From assembly GCA_946894095.1 (NCBI GenBank), contig OX335651.1:3122501-3186500 (forward strand): a stretch of DNA of 64,000 nt, read 5' to 3'. Positions 45,501-55,786 of the stretch are shown here, in pieces. Origin of the DNA: Incurvaria masculella (Eukaryota > Arthropoda > Insecta > Lepidoptera > Incurvariidae). The translations under genes were made by a program, and so were the position numbers. Positions within the stretch are counted from its first letter, which is position 1, and every line of letters starts with the position of its first letter. The notes under the pieces are model-generated. The model searched no databases, was not told the origin of the DNA, and worked only from the letters and a program-made list of their open reading frames with translations.

Positions 45501-47044
45501 TCTGTCGCATATTTGGACATTCAGTAATAGTTATGTGAATTGTTAGTGTTGGCTTTCTAGGATTGCTTCCAGTGAAGAAACCTAATAGTTTACAAATATA
45601 AAACAGACAAAATAATACAGTTCATTCTGTCATCCCATAGTAGTGCACACTGTGTTGGGAGACAGTTTTTGACTTTTATTTGAAGGGACTGAGATAAATT
45701 TGTTTCGTGCTCGCCCTGCGGAATTAATGTGATTTTATTTCTTAAATCAGCTTTACTTTTCTGACAATACTCCGTCCCACAACTCGATGACAGCCATTTA
45801 TTTGACAGCGTACACGACGCACACGCTCTCAACCATGCGCGCTTTGCATGATCTGTGTGCAGTCTACGTCCCTTATGTCAAAATGACGTTTACAGGAGTG
45901 AATATAAGCAATTCGGAACGGTCGTGTATGCATACATTGCTGCAATCTCTGCAATATACGCATTTAGGAACGCAGTGTTGACCTGACTTGTTCTGAAGAG
46001 ACCGAAACAGGTGGAAATCTGAAGGTGCAGGGTCATAGCTAACTATATGGCGGATGCATCAACACCTCCCAGCCACACTGTCTTAATTTTTGCTGGGTGG
46101 CTTTTTCTATTGCATTCATTTTATACAACACCCTTTCTATTGATCAATTTCGGCCGCTTTCTCTCAACTTCTTGCTTTAATCTCATCAGTTGTTGGCTGT
46201 AGAGATCCAAATTGATCCTTCCAATCCCACCATAAACACAGCATCACCTTATTGCGAGTCAACCCGGGCATTGCCACAGTCTGTGAAGCCTGACCGACCT
46301 TTGACCAGTAGCGGCGTTAGGGTAGGGCGCGGTTAGGCGACCGCCCAGGGCGCCAGATATAAAGGGGCGCTCCTTTTGTATCCGCTTGCTCATTAAGCAA
46401 GCCCTACTTATTCGTACATTTCCTAATATCCAGCCACAACATCGTTATGGTGGCAACCTAACATGGAACGCAGTGTCCGGTCGGAGCTATTAGTTTTTCT
46501 TAATCCATTGATTTGTTAAAAATATCTGAACATTTTAATCCTGTCAAAAAAAACCATTCGAGTCAAAATATAGTAAATTAAAAGCCGGAAAGAAAAGGAA
46601 TTAAAAAACAAAAAACAAAATTATTCATTAAAATAACCAAAAATATCACACCTTGGGGGATAACGGGCATACAATCTGAAAAAAAAGTGAGGGAATTTGA
46701 TAAATTATTCATCGATCAGAAGCGTTTATGTCATAATATCTGCATATTATATTTATTTTGTTTTGGAATATTATATTTTGATATCCACTTCTGATTGTTG
46801 CAGAATTTTTTTTTTTATGTTATGAGCGGCACATGGCGTACGCCATGACCTCTTAAGGTGCCCAACGGCTTATTTACAATATATGATTGGTGGTGCTTCT
46901 AAGATTTTTTAGTATTTCTTTTTAAAGTAGAAAATGAAGTAGTGCATTCTTTCATTGCGAAGCTTAAACGACAACTTACCTAGGTTCACTTATTATATGT
47001 TAAAATGTATGTCACTTATCATATTCTCCTTTGTTTCAGCATAA
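39593..47044 (+). CDS. TPK1: thiamine pyrophosphokinase
   Basis: Exons: 39593-39622, 39890-40052, 40208-40374, 43090-43176, 43311-43581, 44932-45054, 47040-47044 (846 nt, 281 aa; human TPK1 is 243). It transfers pyrophosphate from ATP to thiamine to make thiamine diphosphate in the cytosol. Family blocks in order: [41 protein letters not shown] (exon 4), [33 protein letters not shown] and [14 protein letters not shown]. The penultimate exon ends at a good donor (TTTG|GTAAGT); splicing to TTTGTTTCAG|CATAA gives a final Ala and stop. Reading through instead would end at 45125 with an extra tail. The first exon ([10 protein letters not shown]) is chosen by its ATG, donor AA|GTAAGC and matching phase. 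Introns hold SINEs, family A, E and F repeats and a mariner relic. Confidence 0.93.
40427..40793 (+). repeat. repeat J copy 1, in TPK1 intron 3
   Basis: Diverged direct copy of 43808-44215, sharing TTAGGGCCTGGAAGAC, ATATATTG(G/C)C and CAGA(T/C)(G/A)TTTACAAAAAAAT. Its continuation (AATGGACAAAGGATG and on) resumes at about 41433 after the family F insertion. Confidence 0.6.
40794..41432 (+). mobile_element. repeat family F copy 2
   Basis: About 640 bp, the inverse of 6888-7490, ending GATGATGAATAAACAATAAA and a CAATAAACAATAAACAA tail. It interrupts repeat J copy 1. The antisense 96-codon frame (41218-40928) ends with [16 protein letters not shown] as in copy 1. No known protein is recognised and its conservation is no greater than that of the surrounding DNA. 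Confidence 0.65.
41510..42005 (+). other. TPK1 intron 3 sequence; no feature
   Basis: Two overlapping minus-strand frames (41499-41886) lack motif or codon support. Confidence 0.4.
42006..42475 (-). repeat. SINE family B, reverse, split by a 200-bp insertion
   Basis: The 3' end (TATGGCTAATACCCCACCTA) lies at 42006-42058 and the rest (ACACACCACATGGGAACTAG, ACCAACCCCGGTGGGATGAA, TTACCACCTACTAATGAAGG) at 42263-42475. The unrelated 42059-42262 sits between two blocks that are adjacent in other copies. Confidence 0.6.
42501..43020. mobile_element. fold-back repeat family E copy 2 with tandem end duplication
   Basis: A 133-bp unit (TATTTTGTTTCAAACG, CTAAATTGGCGTTTACGGCA, CGTCAAACTCCATACAAG) occurs at 42501-42633 and 42634-42766, then the body of family E and its inverted end. 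It lies in TPK1 intron 3, ending about 70 bp before exon 43090. Confidence 0.6.
43808..44215 (+). repeat. repeat J copy 2, in TPK1 intron 5
   Basis: Direct counterpart of 40427-40793 plus 41433-41505, without the family F insertion, so it shows the pre-insertion arrangement (ATTGTGCACAATGGACAACA). Confidence 0.6.
44477..44817 (-). repeat. family A repeat, full length, reverse
   Basis: TAGGGTTCCGTACCCAAAGG to CGCACTTGGCCGGTTTTTT. A 15-bp direct repeat AAATCAATGTGTTCT is found at 44455-44469 and 44817-44831, a likely target duplication. It contains two perfect palindromes (44633-44672 and around 44694). It lies 115 bp upstream of TPK1 exon 44932-45054. Confidence 0.85.
45149..45459 (+). repeat. 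family A repeat, full length, forward
   Basis: AAACCGGCCAAGTGCGAGTC to GGTACGGAACCCTAAAAAT, with an expanded (GGAC)n tract at about 45362-45400. It starts 95 bp after the donor of TPK1 exon 44932-45054 and is inverted relative to 44477-44817. Confidence 0.85.
45460..45969 (+). other. TPK1 last intron; no gene seen
   Basis: Short opposing frames (45590-45832 and 45787-45981) with no motif. Confidence 0.4.
45970..46290 (-). pseudogene. mariner transposase relic
   Basis: On the minus strand, in broken frames: [19 protein letters not shown], then [43 protein letters not shown] and LAPSDFHLF. These are successive blocks of mariner (D,D34D) transposases. The region around the second catalytic Asp is deleted or garbled (HHDNARPH is not found), so it is inactive. 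It lies antisense in the last TPK1 intron. Confidence 0.8.
46310..46400. repeat. GC-rich hAT-like repeat end
   Basis: AGTAGCGGCGTTAGGGTAGG then CCGCCCAGGGCGCCAGATAT resembles ends of common non-autonomous hAT repeats. The other end was not found. Confidence 0.3.
46401..47039 (+). other. rest of TPK1 last intron
   Basis: AT-rich; nothing recognised until the acceptor TTGTTTCAG at 47039. Confidence 0.4.
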
Positions 47045-47410
47045 CAATCGGCATCATACTTTGTAGGCAAGAAATGTGAAAACTAAATGAACAAAATCAA
47101 AGATGTTATAGAATGAAGCACCTGATCCATAGACTTAATTTGTTTATATTTTTTGTGTTCCTATTAGATGGTTTATTAATTTAAGTTAAAATATTTTAGT
47201 AAATACCTTCAATGTTGGGTAATTTTCATACTAGATTTGTTGTATACCTACCTACTGTGATATACAAGCGGCACATAATTCGTAGGAGACATTCAGAAAA
47301 AAATTATACTTGTATAGTATTTAATTATACAATTTTTATTATTTGATAGGTTAGTAAATTAAACTATTGTTTATAATTGTTTTTCGAAATAAATGTCATT
47401 CTCATTTTTG
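47045..47410 (+). other. probable TPK1 3' UTR
   Basis: Follows the stop codon in the last exon. AATAAA is present near 47387 with a GT-rich stretch (TTTTTGATGTGGTGC) just after. Confidence 0.5.
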
Positions 47411-47612
47411 ATGTGGTGCAACTTTTTTTATAGCATATTGGGCATATCGCACACAACATTACACGAAATTACGTTTTCTTGCCATCGGCTAAGGAAAATG
47501 ACAACGTGACAAGCGTGTTCAAGGGCAAACATGTTTGAATTTGAGAAATGTTGTCTATCCTGCCTTGCTCTCCTTCTAGTACATATCCATGTTGCTCATT
47601 TTATTTCCTTAA

Positions 47613-47959
47613 GGTGGGCCTTCCCGTTCAACTCCCCATACAAACGTGGAAAGAAGATCATGCGCATATTTCTTGTCATAGATCCAAAATTAGACCTAGC
47701 TTGTTGTATGAAGATTTATAATCAAGTTGGTTTTTGTTTTATTTTTTACTATAGCGGTTGTGATTTACTTTTAACTATATAGCTTTTGTAATTAAAATTT
47801 TCGTAAATCAAACACTATGCGCATTGTCTGCCTTGTGGACATATTGCATCCTCATCACGGAGCCTGTCTTTTCATTTGTAACAGAGAAGGTCCCAAAGCA
47901 CAATAGCATGGTTTTGTACCGTCCCCGCGAATGTGTTAGTCCCGTCGGGAAGGGTCAAC
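47613..47959 (+). mobile_element. TTAA-flanked element, family C copy 3, internally deleted
   Basis: 347 bp between TTAA at 47609-47612 and 47960-47963. Both ends match the longer copies (GGTGGGCCTTCCCGTTCAAC; TAGTCCCGTCGGGAAGGGT), but about 200 bp of the interior is missing. Confidence 0.75.
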
Positions 47960-48147
47960 TTAATACACCTTTATAATAACAAAACCTTCGAGGCTGATTT
48001 ATCCAATTTATTCAAGCAACTTTGTAATCCCTATTTCTTTATAACTTACTTCAAAGAAATATTCTCCTCCGGGCACACCGCCCCGCGTCACCGCCTTCGG
48101 CCTTCTGTATCTCGAAGATCTAGGGCTGAACCGGCGTTAAACTACTA

Positions 48148-48413
48148 CAAAAACCGGCCAAGTGCGAGTCGGACTCGCACATGAAGAGTTCCGTACCATC
48201 GTACAAGATTTAACACAAAACACCATACAAAAGTTTTTTGTATTTTTTTTTATTTTACCTATTTGTTGTTATAGCAGCAAAATAAATACACACTGTGAAA
48301 ATTTCAGCTGCCTACCTATTACGGTTCATGAAATACAGCCCTGTGACAGACGGACAGCGGAGGCTTAGTAATAGGGTTCCGTTTTCACCCTTTGGGTACG
48401 GAACCCTAAAAAC
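48148..48413 (+). repeat. family A repeat, slightly shortened
   Basis: AAAACCGGCCAAGTGCGAGT to GGGTACGGAACCCTAAAAA, with only a single GGAC unit. Confidence 0.85.
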
Positions 48414-48524
48414 CAGGATCCAGTACTTGGTGATTTTCAAATATTTATTTCTGATAAGTATGCTTTTGAAGACGCAGCCCCCTGAGTTCCCTGTGGACCG
48501 CCGCGGTGCCGCCGGCACGGGTGC

Positions 48525-48565
48525 TCGCCTGATGATGGACCAAATTTTTGGTTCGAAACGTCGTA
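48525..48565. repeat. short stem-loop before GAAACGTCG
   Basis: GATGGACCAAATTTTTGGTT followed by CGAAACGTCG. This is the short hairpin plus CGAAACGTCG signature found at some transposon ends; a relative (CAGCTCGAAACGTCGG) is at 62421. Confidence 0.4.
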
Positions 48566-48604
48566 AAATATAATCGACACACCGTGCGTAAGCCGTTTTC
48601 CACA

Positions 48605-48745
48605 AACCTTAAAAACAGCGGAGTTTCATTCCAGTTCTTCTTCTCTGTGTTTTGTTTTGCTGAACTTGCCAAAGTTAAAATATGACAAATCCGGGTGCAG
48701 TATACTGTCGATGGATGATGAATAAACAATACAATACAATACATT
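48605..48745 (+). repeat. repeat family F, tail fragment
   Basis: CAGCGGAGTTTCATTCCAGT, AATATGACAAATCCGGGTGC and GATGATGAATAAACAATACA match the tail end of the two longer copies. Confidence 0.65.
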
Positions 48746-48757
48746 TTGGTTACGCGG

Positions 48758-48869
48758 CGTAATTCGATCTATTCTGCACCAATCAGAAGTGGACACCAAA
48801 CATTCTACCCAGCAAGAGCGCAGAAGGTATGACATAAACGCTTGTGATTGGTGCGGAATTGATCGAATT
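48758..48869. repeat. short inverted repeat
   Basis: Arms AATTCGATCTATTCTGCACC + AATCAGAAG and CTTGTGATTGGTGCGGAATT + GATCGAATT are complementary with few mismatches. Possible MITE of about 110 bp. Confidence 0.55.
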
Positions 48870-50607
48870 GCCCCACACGTTTTCTCACATCTTACGCCGG
48901 TTACCCCCAGGTCGGACTCGTAGGTGGCTATGTAGTTAGCCGCAGGGGTTGATGATCAGCACGTCGCTTTCGAGCTTTTTAGCACAGCTACCAGGTAGCT
49001 ACCAGATCCGAAAGACAGTGATTCGGTACACAAAACTGTAGATATTTCGTCCTAAGACTTTATTGTATCTACCAAAAACTTGCATCTTCTCCGTATCGTA
49101 TCGACTCATCATTAATAACTACACACTGTAATGTATGGGAAGAAAGAAATCTTTCGGTTTTTAATAACACATGACGTAGAGCAAAACATTTTTAGTTTCG
49201 TGTACAGAATCACCCCATGTCGGCTTATTCTGTTGTGACTGACTGGTAGCTCGCTGTATGGTCGTTTCCTCTCAATTGTATACACTGGAAAGAGAAGGAA
49301 TTCCTAAGTCCCTTTTACTCTATGGTTGACTTCAGCATGACAGAAAGGGGTATCTTCGTCTCTATTGCGGTGTATAGATTTCAGACGACACGACTGTACA
49401 CTAGTTATTCATTACATTATCATACATGCGTAAAGTCACGCTTTCCCGGAGGATAGAATAAGTAATAATAAGGCCGTACCATGTGACCACAGCAGACTTC
49501 TCTCTCTTTTTCAACAGGCATGCATCTCTTCATACATTCTCTTCGATTACGGGAGGTACTCGTTTTATCTTTACTAGCTTGTCTGTTTATGGCCTTTTCT
49601 ATAACGTGCATGCAATAGCATTTTGAAAATTTAAAGTAAATTTTCAAAATCATAAAATTTTCACAATTCAAAAGATCAGTTTTACAAAAAATAGCATGGG
49701 AATAAAATCGGTGACCTATCTGACATTCAACAAAATCATAAAAATATGTACCTAACACAATGACCTAACATCTTACTAATATAGGTATTTGCGTAGACTC
49801 TTACTTTTGTGGTCTCAAGAGCTGATAAGAAGCAATGATAAAAGCAAGATAAAATCTTTTCATTGACTAGTGTGAAGTTGCTTCCAGCTCGCAGGATGAC
49901 TTCCTTTGAATGTGGAAACTTATTGGATAGTTGCTTGATATTTTATGGAAATACTTACATAATACATATGTTTTATGCGCTGCGCTGGCTCTGTTCCAGC
50001 GCATTTATTTCCATGCCTTGTCGTCGGCATGACAGAAAGAGGTCTCAAATTCGTCTCTATTTCCGGTGTATAGATTTCAGAGGAAACGACTGTACATACT
50101 CGTATATTCATAGCTTTGCTCCCCATATACACGTAGTTTAATAACCATTAGCGAAAACCAACGTTCCATTTGAATTGATACATACGTGCTATCTAATAAC
50201 AGGTAACAAATATCTGTGTTTGTACGTTTTTGTTTTTTTTTATCCAGACCGGTTAATATTATATATTAAAATATTCATAAGTTCCTGATACTCAAAGTTC
50301 GATGTTAAAAGAACAGAATGGTACTCTCCAATTTCTCTCCATTGCTGCTGTAACTTCAAGAAAATACGTGACTGTACATAACTGCGCGTGACTGACAGCC
50401 CCTTTCCGACACGTCCTCACGTGGTCCTCGCATCACTGTTTGTCTGATACCATCTTCAAAGGATTAATTCACCAGTGCTGCCAACCTTGCGGAGTGATCA
50501 CGGGACGAGATCTGCTCTCGCGCATCATCAGCTGATGCGAGTACAGGGTAGCACAGAACTTAATAGTGATTTTAGTGACGTATTTTTATGTAAGCGTATA
50601 TGTAACT
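48870..50607. other. intergenic; minor repeat blocks
   Basis: 49290-49400 and 50025-50100 share GCATGACAGAAAG, TCGTCTCTATT and GTGTATAGATTTCAGA, so a dispersed repeat is present. The frames here lack motif support. Confidence 0.4.
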
Positions 50608-50867
50608 GTATGGCTAAACCACACCTTCTTTCATGATATTAGCCCAACAAGGGAACAAGGTGTCATGTCAAGACGTTCCATGCATTGCACGGCTACATTG
50701 AACATATGGAAAACATAGACATTTAATTTGCCGCTTCGACCATCGTTCATTTAATGCGATGGTACCACCGCGTGCGGAGGGAGCAACCATAATATGTAAG
50801 TTAGGAACCCTAATGACCTATAGTGATGTGTGAATTCCGAACCATGAGGGACCAACCTCTTGTTAGC
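50608..50867 (-). repeat. SINE family B, reverse, diverged
   Basis: ATATTAGCCCAACAAGGGAA, GCACGGCTACATTGAACATA, CATTTAATGCGATGGTACCA and GTGAATTCCGAACCATGAG in reverse order of the body. Confidence 0.55.
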
Positions 50868-52367
50868 TTCTTAGGTCATAACAGGGTTGAAATGCAGTGG
50901 GACCACTTGTTTCATTTGTAAGTACCGGAACCCATATTAAAGCACAAAATAGTTCATATTGTGCAACCTAGGAAATAGGTGCAGATTATGAAAATTAAAA
51001 GCTACAAATTCTTACCATTTTTTTAGCAGCTTTACACATTTTTAACAATGTAAATGTTTTTTAACTATGTATTTAAATGTAAGGTAACTGTGACGACTGA
51101 TGCTACAAAATTAAGGAGATCTCAAATTGGGAATGTTTTGAGAAACCATCGTTTAAGAAATGATGGAGTCATGGCTTAACAATGTACGTCTTATGTTAGT
51201 ATATATGTAGGTATTATTAATTCTATATGTTTAAGTATATTATATTATGGTATATTATATTAGGGTACGATTTTTCACTTTTCTTTTGTTTTCAACTAAT
51301 TTTTTTTTTTTTTTTTTACACTGCAGTAAATTAACTCCACTGCCGTGTCTGGCCTGTATTCTCTGATAGGACTGTCCGGTCACCCGGTCAAACGAATCTG
51401 TTGCTGTAATCACATTGTCTGAACACACAATACCTGTCGTTCATAAATTTTTGCACAGAGTCAGACCAATGGTAAATAGTAACATAAGAGTCATTACCAC
51501 CTATGATACAGCCGCAAGGCCAGTTTAGGAGGTATCGTTCGTCGTATAAGAACTTATCAAATGTCGATCTTATTTGCGTGCATTTATTATTACTGTTAGT
51601 ATTTTAAGTTCTTGTAAACTGTTATATCTGCATATGTTTGTGTAAAAAAAAAAAAAAAAAATTGAATAAAATATTGGGTTTTACATAAATATTAATCATC
51701 ATGTTTGTAAAACATCCGAACACTTTAATCTATATTTTTAATGGTTCTGACATCAACATTTATCCATTTTTGTAAATACACAACAGCTTTGTAACTATTA
51801 AATTTGTAATATATTAAATATAAAACTTGTTGTTGATAAACCTCACAGACACCAAATATAAAATCAAGTAGACACACAGTATACACTGAAACAAGACCAA
51901 ATTATTTTTACCAGTGAACGCCTAATTACAAATTTTAAATGCAACCGAAAGTGGGAAAAATATATAGTTACTGTTATAATGTATATTATGTATCTGTTTT
52001 AGTAACAACTGCTTAGCATGTACTATTGGATGCAGAAAAACGACAAAATTATCGTCAAACGGTTAATAAGCCCCAAAAAACTGTAAATACGTAAAAATAA
52101 TACGGGTAGAACAAATGAACAATAGTATCATGCGTCTGTTGCGTACGTCGTTAAATAATATATTACTTGTTATTCCTTTCCGAGTTGTGGCGATGACCCA
52201 GAAAAGAAGGTTCCGATGGGAATAAAGCGCAGAATACACTGTATCTGTCGTACGATTCAAAAGGCGCCCTCATTTGGGTCACACAAAGGGCTTGCTCAAT
52301 TCCCAGGTGAACGGCCTCCCTCGCTGACCCCTCTTGATTCTTCAAAATCGGTCGCGTAGTGGCGTGC
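50868..52367. other. no gene seen; homopolymer tracts
   Basis: A T19 tract near 51300 and an A17 tract near 51645 face each other across about 340 bp. The content between them was not recognised. Confidence 0.35.
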
Positions 52368-52469
52368 TATTACTATGCCTCCGCTGTCCATCCGTCCTCA
52401 TAAACCGTAATATGTAGACAGCTGAAAATGTATTTAAAATAATAAAAATATAGTAAAGTAATAATAAGG
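52368..52469 (-). repeat. family A repeat, left part of an interrupted copy
   Basis: CTATTACTATGCCTCCGCTG and AACCGTAATATGTAGACAGC, then AAAGTAATAATAAGG, the 15-bp duplication at the retrotransposon junction. The remainder of the copy is 54339-54378. Confidence 0.65.
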
Positions 52470-54323
52470 AGATCTCCTTATGTTAAGAGCCATACAGTTC
52501 ACAATTAATAGTACCACGAGGGGAGTAGTGGCGAAAGGCTGTCCACAGGGAGGTGTTCTTTCACCCCTGCTCTGGAATATCGTGGTGGACAGCCTTATCA
52601 CGAGCCTAAACGAAAAGGGACATAAGACTGTTGGCTATGCAGACGATATCACGATTCTGATTAGTGGCAAATCGGAAAAAGTACTTTTCAACGTAATGAG
52701 ATCGGCTCTAAGAATCGTAGAGAACTGGTGTGAAGGGAATGCACTCTCAGTAAATCCAAACAAAACAGGACTTATTCTCTTCACGAACAAGAGGAAGTTA
52801 GAAGACATAAAACTGCCAAAACTCTTTGGCATAGAATTATCCCTATCAACAGAAGTCAAATATCTGGGTGTAATCCTTGATAGCAAGATGAACTGGAACA
52901 AACATCTCGAAGACAAAACAAAGAAGGCGTGCATCTCCTTCTGGCAGTGCAAGAGAATGCTCGGGAAAAAATGGGGCTTAAAACCCTCCATAACACTCTG
53001 GCTATACACTGCTGTAATTCGACCAACCATAACCTACGGCGCAGTAGTATGGTGGCCTAGGACGGAACTGAGCACCGTAAAAGCAAAACTCCAAAGTCTG
53101 CAAAGCCTTGCATGCGTTGCAACGACAGGCTGCATGAGAACAACTCCTACACAGGCACTAGAGGTAATACTTGATCTAAGACCTCTACACCTGCATGTTC
53201 AGCAGGAAGCCGCTACAGCAGCTCTCCGGCTAAGAGCCGCAGGAACCTGGAAACAAAATCATGGAGTCCCTCACGCACGGATTATGACAGAATTCATGAA
53301 CCATGTACCCATGCTCTCGGCAATCTGTGACAAGATTTCTACCAACCATATCTTTAAAAGAAACTATCACATCCAACTGAAGGAAGAACTCGCAGATCAA
53401 TCAGGGGTGAGAGAAATCCGAATCTACACAGATGGATCAAAAACAAATTCGGGAACTGGAGCGGGTGTCTTCTCCCGAGATGCGAACATCAACATCTCAC
53501 CAACCCTAGGCGCCTTTAACACCATATTTCAGGCAGAATTTGTGGGAATAATTCGAGCCGCAGAGGCAATCAAAACCAGGAAGATGCACGACTATAAGAT
53601 AAGAATTATCTCAGATAGCGCATCTGTACTAAACGCACTGAAAAATAACAAAGTTAACTCGGGCTTAATTCTTGAATGTCATTGCGCCCTAGAAGAAGTA
53701 GCGAGAAACAATCACGTAACTTTGCAGTGGATAAGAGGACACAGTGGCTCTGTGGGTAATGACGCTGCAGATGAACTGGCCAAACGAGGATCCAGTACAG
53801 TACTAATGGGTCCAGAACCCATAGTGCCTATACCATTTAGTCAACTTAAAAACCGGCTACAAGATAGAACCAAGATGCTTCACAATACCGGATGGAAACA
53901 CCTGGTAGATTGCAGGCAGGCCAGAGAGGTCATCCCATCCCTCAATAAGCGCCTCACGCACAAGCTGTTGCATCTGAAAAGAAATGATCTACGCACAATG
54001 GTGGGAACAATGACAGGACATTGTTCACTCAACAAGCACCTCCATAACCTGGGGGTGACGGACAGCCCTCTATGTCGTGGCTGCATGGAGACAACGGAAA
54101 CAACCGCCCATGTACTGTTGGAGTGCAAGAGTGTGGCCGACCATCGGGCGCAGACCCTGGGAGCACCGGGATCCCTTGCAGAGGCCTGTGGTAATGTAAA
54201 GGGTATGCTGGACTTCTGGGACGAGCTGGGATGGCTTACATAGTCACCTTTGTTACGCACAATGGCCTCTCTGTGAAGTAGGCTTAGCGCGGAAAACATT
54301 TTGCCCAACTAACTAACTAACTA
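52470..54323 (+). mobile_element. 5'-truncated non-LTR retrotransposon
   Basis: Bracketed by the 15-bp duplication AAAGTAATAATAAGG (52455-52469 and 54324-54338). It starts inside the RT domain and ends with CCCAACTAACTAACTAACTA, a TAAC-repeat 3' tail instead of poly(A). About 1.85 kb remain; the endonuclease and ORF1 were never copied in. Confidence 0.85.
52480..54243 (+). CDS. retrotransposon ORF2 C-terminal part: RT palm and RNase H
   Basis: 587 codons open without a stop. The RT part has KGCPQGGVLSPLLWNIVVD, the catalytic GYADDITIL and VKYLGVILD. A thumb/connector follows (KMNWNKHLEDKTKKA). RNase H (about residues 310-440) has IYTDGSKTNSGTGAGVF, FQAEFVGIIRA, IISDSASVLNAL and WIRGHSGSVGNDAADELAKR, so the D-E-D-D residues are all present. 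A Cys/His cluster (CRGCMETTETTAHVLLEC) closes it. Lacking its 5' part, it cannot be a functional element; the intact frame means a recent insertion. It resembles LOA/R1-type ORF2s; clade not assigned. Confidence 0.9.
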   Translation: MLRAIQFTINSTTRGVVAKGCPQGGVLSPLLWNIVVDSLITSLNEKGHKTVGYADDITILISGKSEKVLFNVMRSALRIVENWCEGNALSVNPNKTGLILFTNKRKLEDIKLPKLFGIELSLSTEVKYLGVILDSKMNWNKHLEDKTKKACISFWQCKRMLGKKWGLKPSITLWLYTAVIRPTITYGAVVWWPRTELSTVKAKLQSLQSLACVATTGCMRTTPTQALEVILDLRPLHLHVQQEAATAALRLRAAGTWKQNHGVPHARIMTEFMNHVPMLSAICDKISTNHIFKRNYHIQLKEELADQSGVREIRIYTDGSKTNSGTGAGVFSRDANINISPTLGAFNTIFQAEFVGIIRAAEAIKTRKMHDYKIRIISDSASVLNALKNNKVNSGLILECHCALEEVARNNHVTLQWIRGHSGSVGNDAADELAKRGSSTVLMGPEPIVPIPFSQLKNRLQDRTKMLHNTGWKHLVDCRQAREVIPSLNKRLTHKLLHLKRNDLRTMVGTMTGHCSLNKHLHNLGVTDSPLCRGCMETTETTAHVLLECKSVADHRAQTLGAPGSLAEACGNVKGMLDFWDELGWLT

Positions 54324-54338
54324 AAAGTAATAATAAGG

Positions 54339-54378
54339 TACGGAGCACTTCGTGTGCGAGTCCGAATCGCAATCTAAT
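54339..54378 (-). repeat. family A repeat, right part of the interrupted copy
   Basis: GTACGGAGCACTTCGTGTGC then GAGTCCGAATCGCAATC, the ACCGGCCAAG end of the copy begun at 52368, in the same orientation. Confidence 0.6.
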
Positions 54379-54380
54379 CC

Positions 54381-54657
54381 CTAGTACCCAAAGGGTGCCA
54401 ACGGAACCCTATTACTAAGCCTCTGCTGTCCGTCCGTCTGTCTGTAACAGGGCTGTATCTCATGAACCGTAATAGGTAGACAGCTTAAATTATTACAGAG
54501 TATGTATTTATTTTGCCGCTATAACAACAAATAGGTAACATTAAAAATAATAACAAATTAAGGGGCAAATGCAAAGAAATGATTTTTTGGTGTAACATAA
54601 TTTACGATGGTACGGAACCCTTCGTATGCGAGTCCGACTCGCACTTGGCCGGTTTTT
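54381..54657 (-). repeat. family A repeat, full length, reverse
   Basis: CTAGTACCCAAAGGGTGCCA to CGCACTTGGCCGGTTTTTG, directly abutting the preceding fragment. Confidence 0.85.
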
Positions 54658-55359
54658 GTTTTTTTTTGTGTCAAATATATATACTATCGCACTCTACTCG
54701 GCTGGTTTTTTAATGTCGCAAACGTTTTCAAACTATCTCTTCGAATCGAAGCCTCCACGCATCAAGAGGTTTACGAGCCATCTTGTACACCTTCGCGGTC
54801 ACATGCTCGCGGCTCGCGCGCGTACTTCAAACCGGTCAGTATTTCGCGCGCTCCGCTGCGCACGAACGTCGGTGTTGTTCCCGGTGCTGACTTCTCGTTT
54901 CTTTTAGTGGTGCGTTTTTTTTCACTATTTCTGCTATTGTATCTATCAAATCTGTGTGCAAGTACGTTTAAACGTTTTTGCTGTGTGGTTCCTGTATTAA
55001 ACGTTAATGCATGCTTTGTTGTGACTAAGTATACTATTTTACTTTACCTTCATAATTTAGTTAAGTATTAAATTTATGTAAGTAAGCTAGGTAAGTATTG
55101 TACCTACATTGACGACTGTAAGTATGTACCTAGTACCTATATTTTTTCACTCGGCATGCACCGAATGGATATAAGTAAGTAAGTTGATTTATATATTTTT
55201 TTGTAGTTTATGTTTACGAAATCCTTGCCAAAAAGAATTACTGAAAAACCCAAAACTCATTAATGACCTAGGTAAGTCTCTGAGCTATTATTTAAATGAC
55301 TAATTCATAACTGATTTAGGTAAGAGCAGGTAACTATGAGAAAAAATGTCGCCTTTTAA
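54658..55359. other. GC-rich block of unknown role
   Basis: 54740-54900 is GC- and CpG-rich (GGCTCGCGCGCGTACTTCAA) with an initiator-like GGTCAGTATTTC. It could be a promoter / 5' end of an unrecognised gene or element. No splice-supported coding exon was found. Confidence 0.3.
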
Positions 55360-55786
55360 GGCTGTTCCGAGCCATGCAAAGTTGTTTGCACACATTACGC
55401 AAAAAGTATTGCATTTTAAGCATTGATATTTTTAGCCACAAATTCAATATATGTACATATTTCATTTCATTTCATTTATTTAAACTTTTTGGTAGTCAAA
55501 CTACACCAAGTTACGTCACAAAGATCCGTATGTACGATATGTTACATATAGCTATAATACTTGCGGCGAAAACATTTTCAGAAGTTCTGGTATATTCGTT
55601 TTGTTATTTTTTTTTAAATAGGACTTCTAATCTCTAATAACAACAAAACCAATAAACCTAACATTTTGAAAATGTTTTCGCCGCACCTACTATGGCTACA
55701 TTAAACGTTTACAGTGAATTCGTGGCTCAAAGTGCAATATTTTTTGCGTTCTGTGTACAAAAATCTTTGCATGGGTCGGAACACCC
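55360..55786. mobile_element. TTAA-flanked fold-back element
   Basis: 427 bp between TTAA at 55356-55359 and 55787-55790. The left end GGCTGTTCCGAGCCATGCAA is the complement (few mismatches) of the right end TTTGCATGGGTCGGAACACC. Arms continue through ACGCAAAAAGTATTGCA and an inner perfect pair GCGGCGAAAACATTTTCA / TGAAAATGTTTTCGCCGC. Confidence 0.75.

Noticed and set aside
51300..51660. T19 and A17 tracts about 340 bp apart as ends of a retroposed unit
   Set aside because: No target duplication or recognisable content between them; homopolymer runs alone do not support an element.
54607..55071. 154-codon forward frame over the GC-rich block
   Set aside because: It begins in a family A repeat end and shows no protein motif; the GC-rich block itself is listed only as of unknown role.
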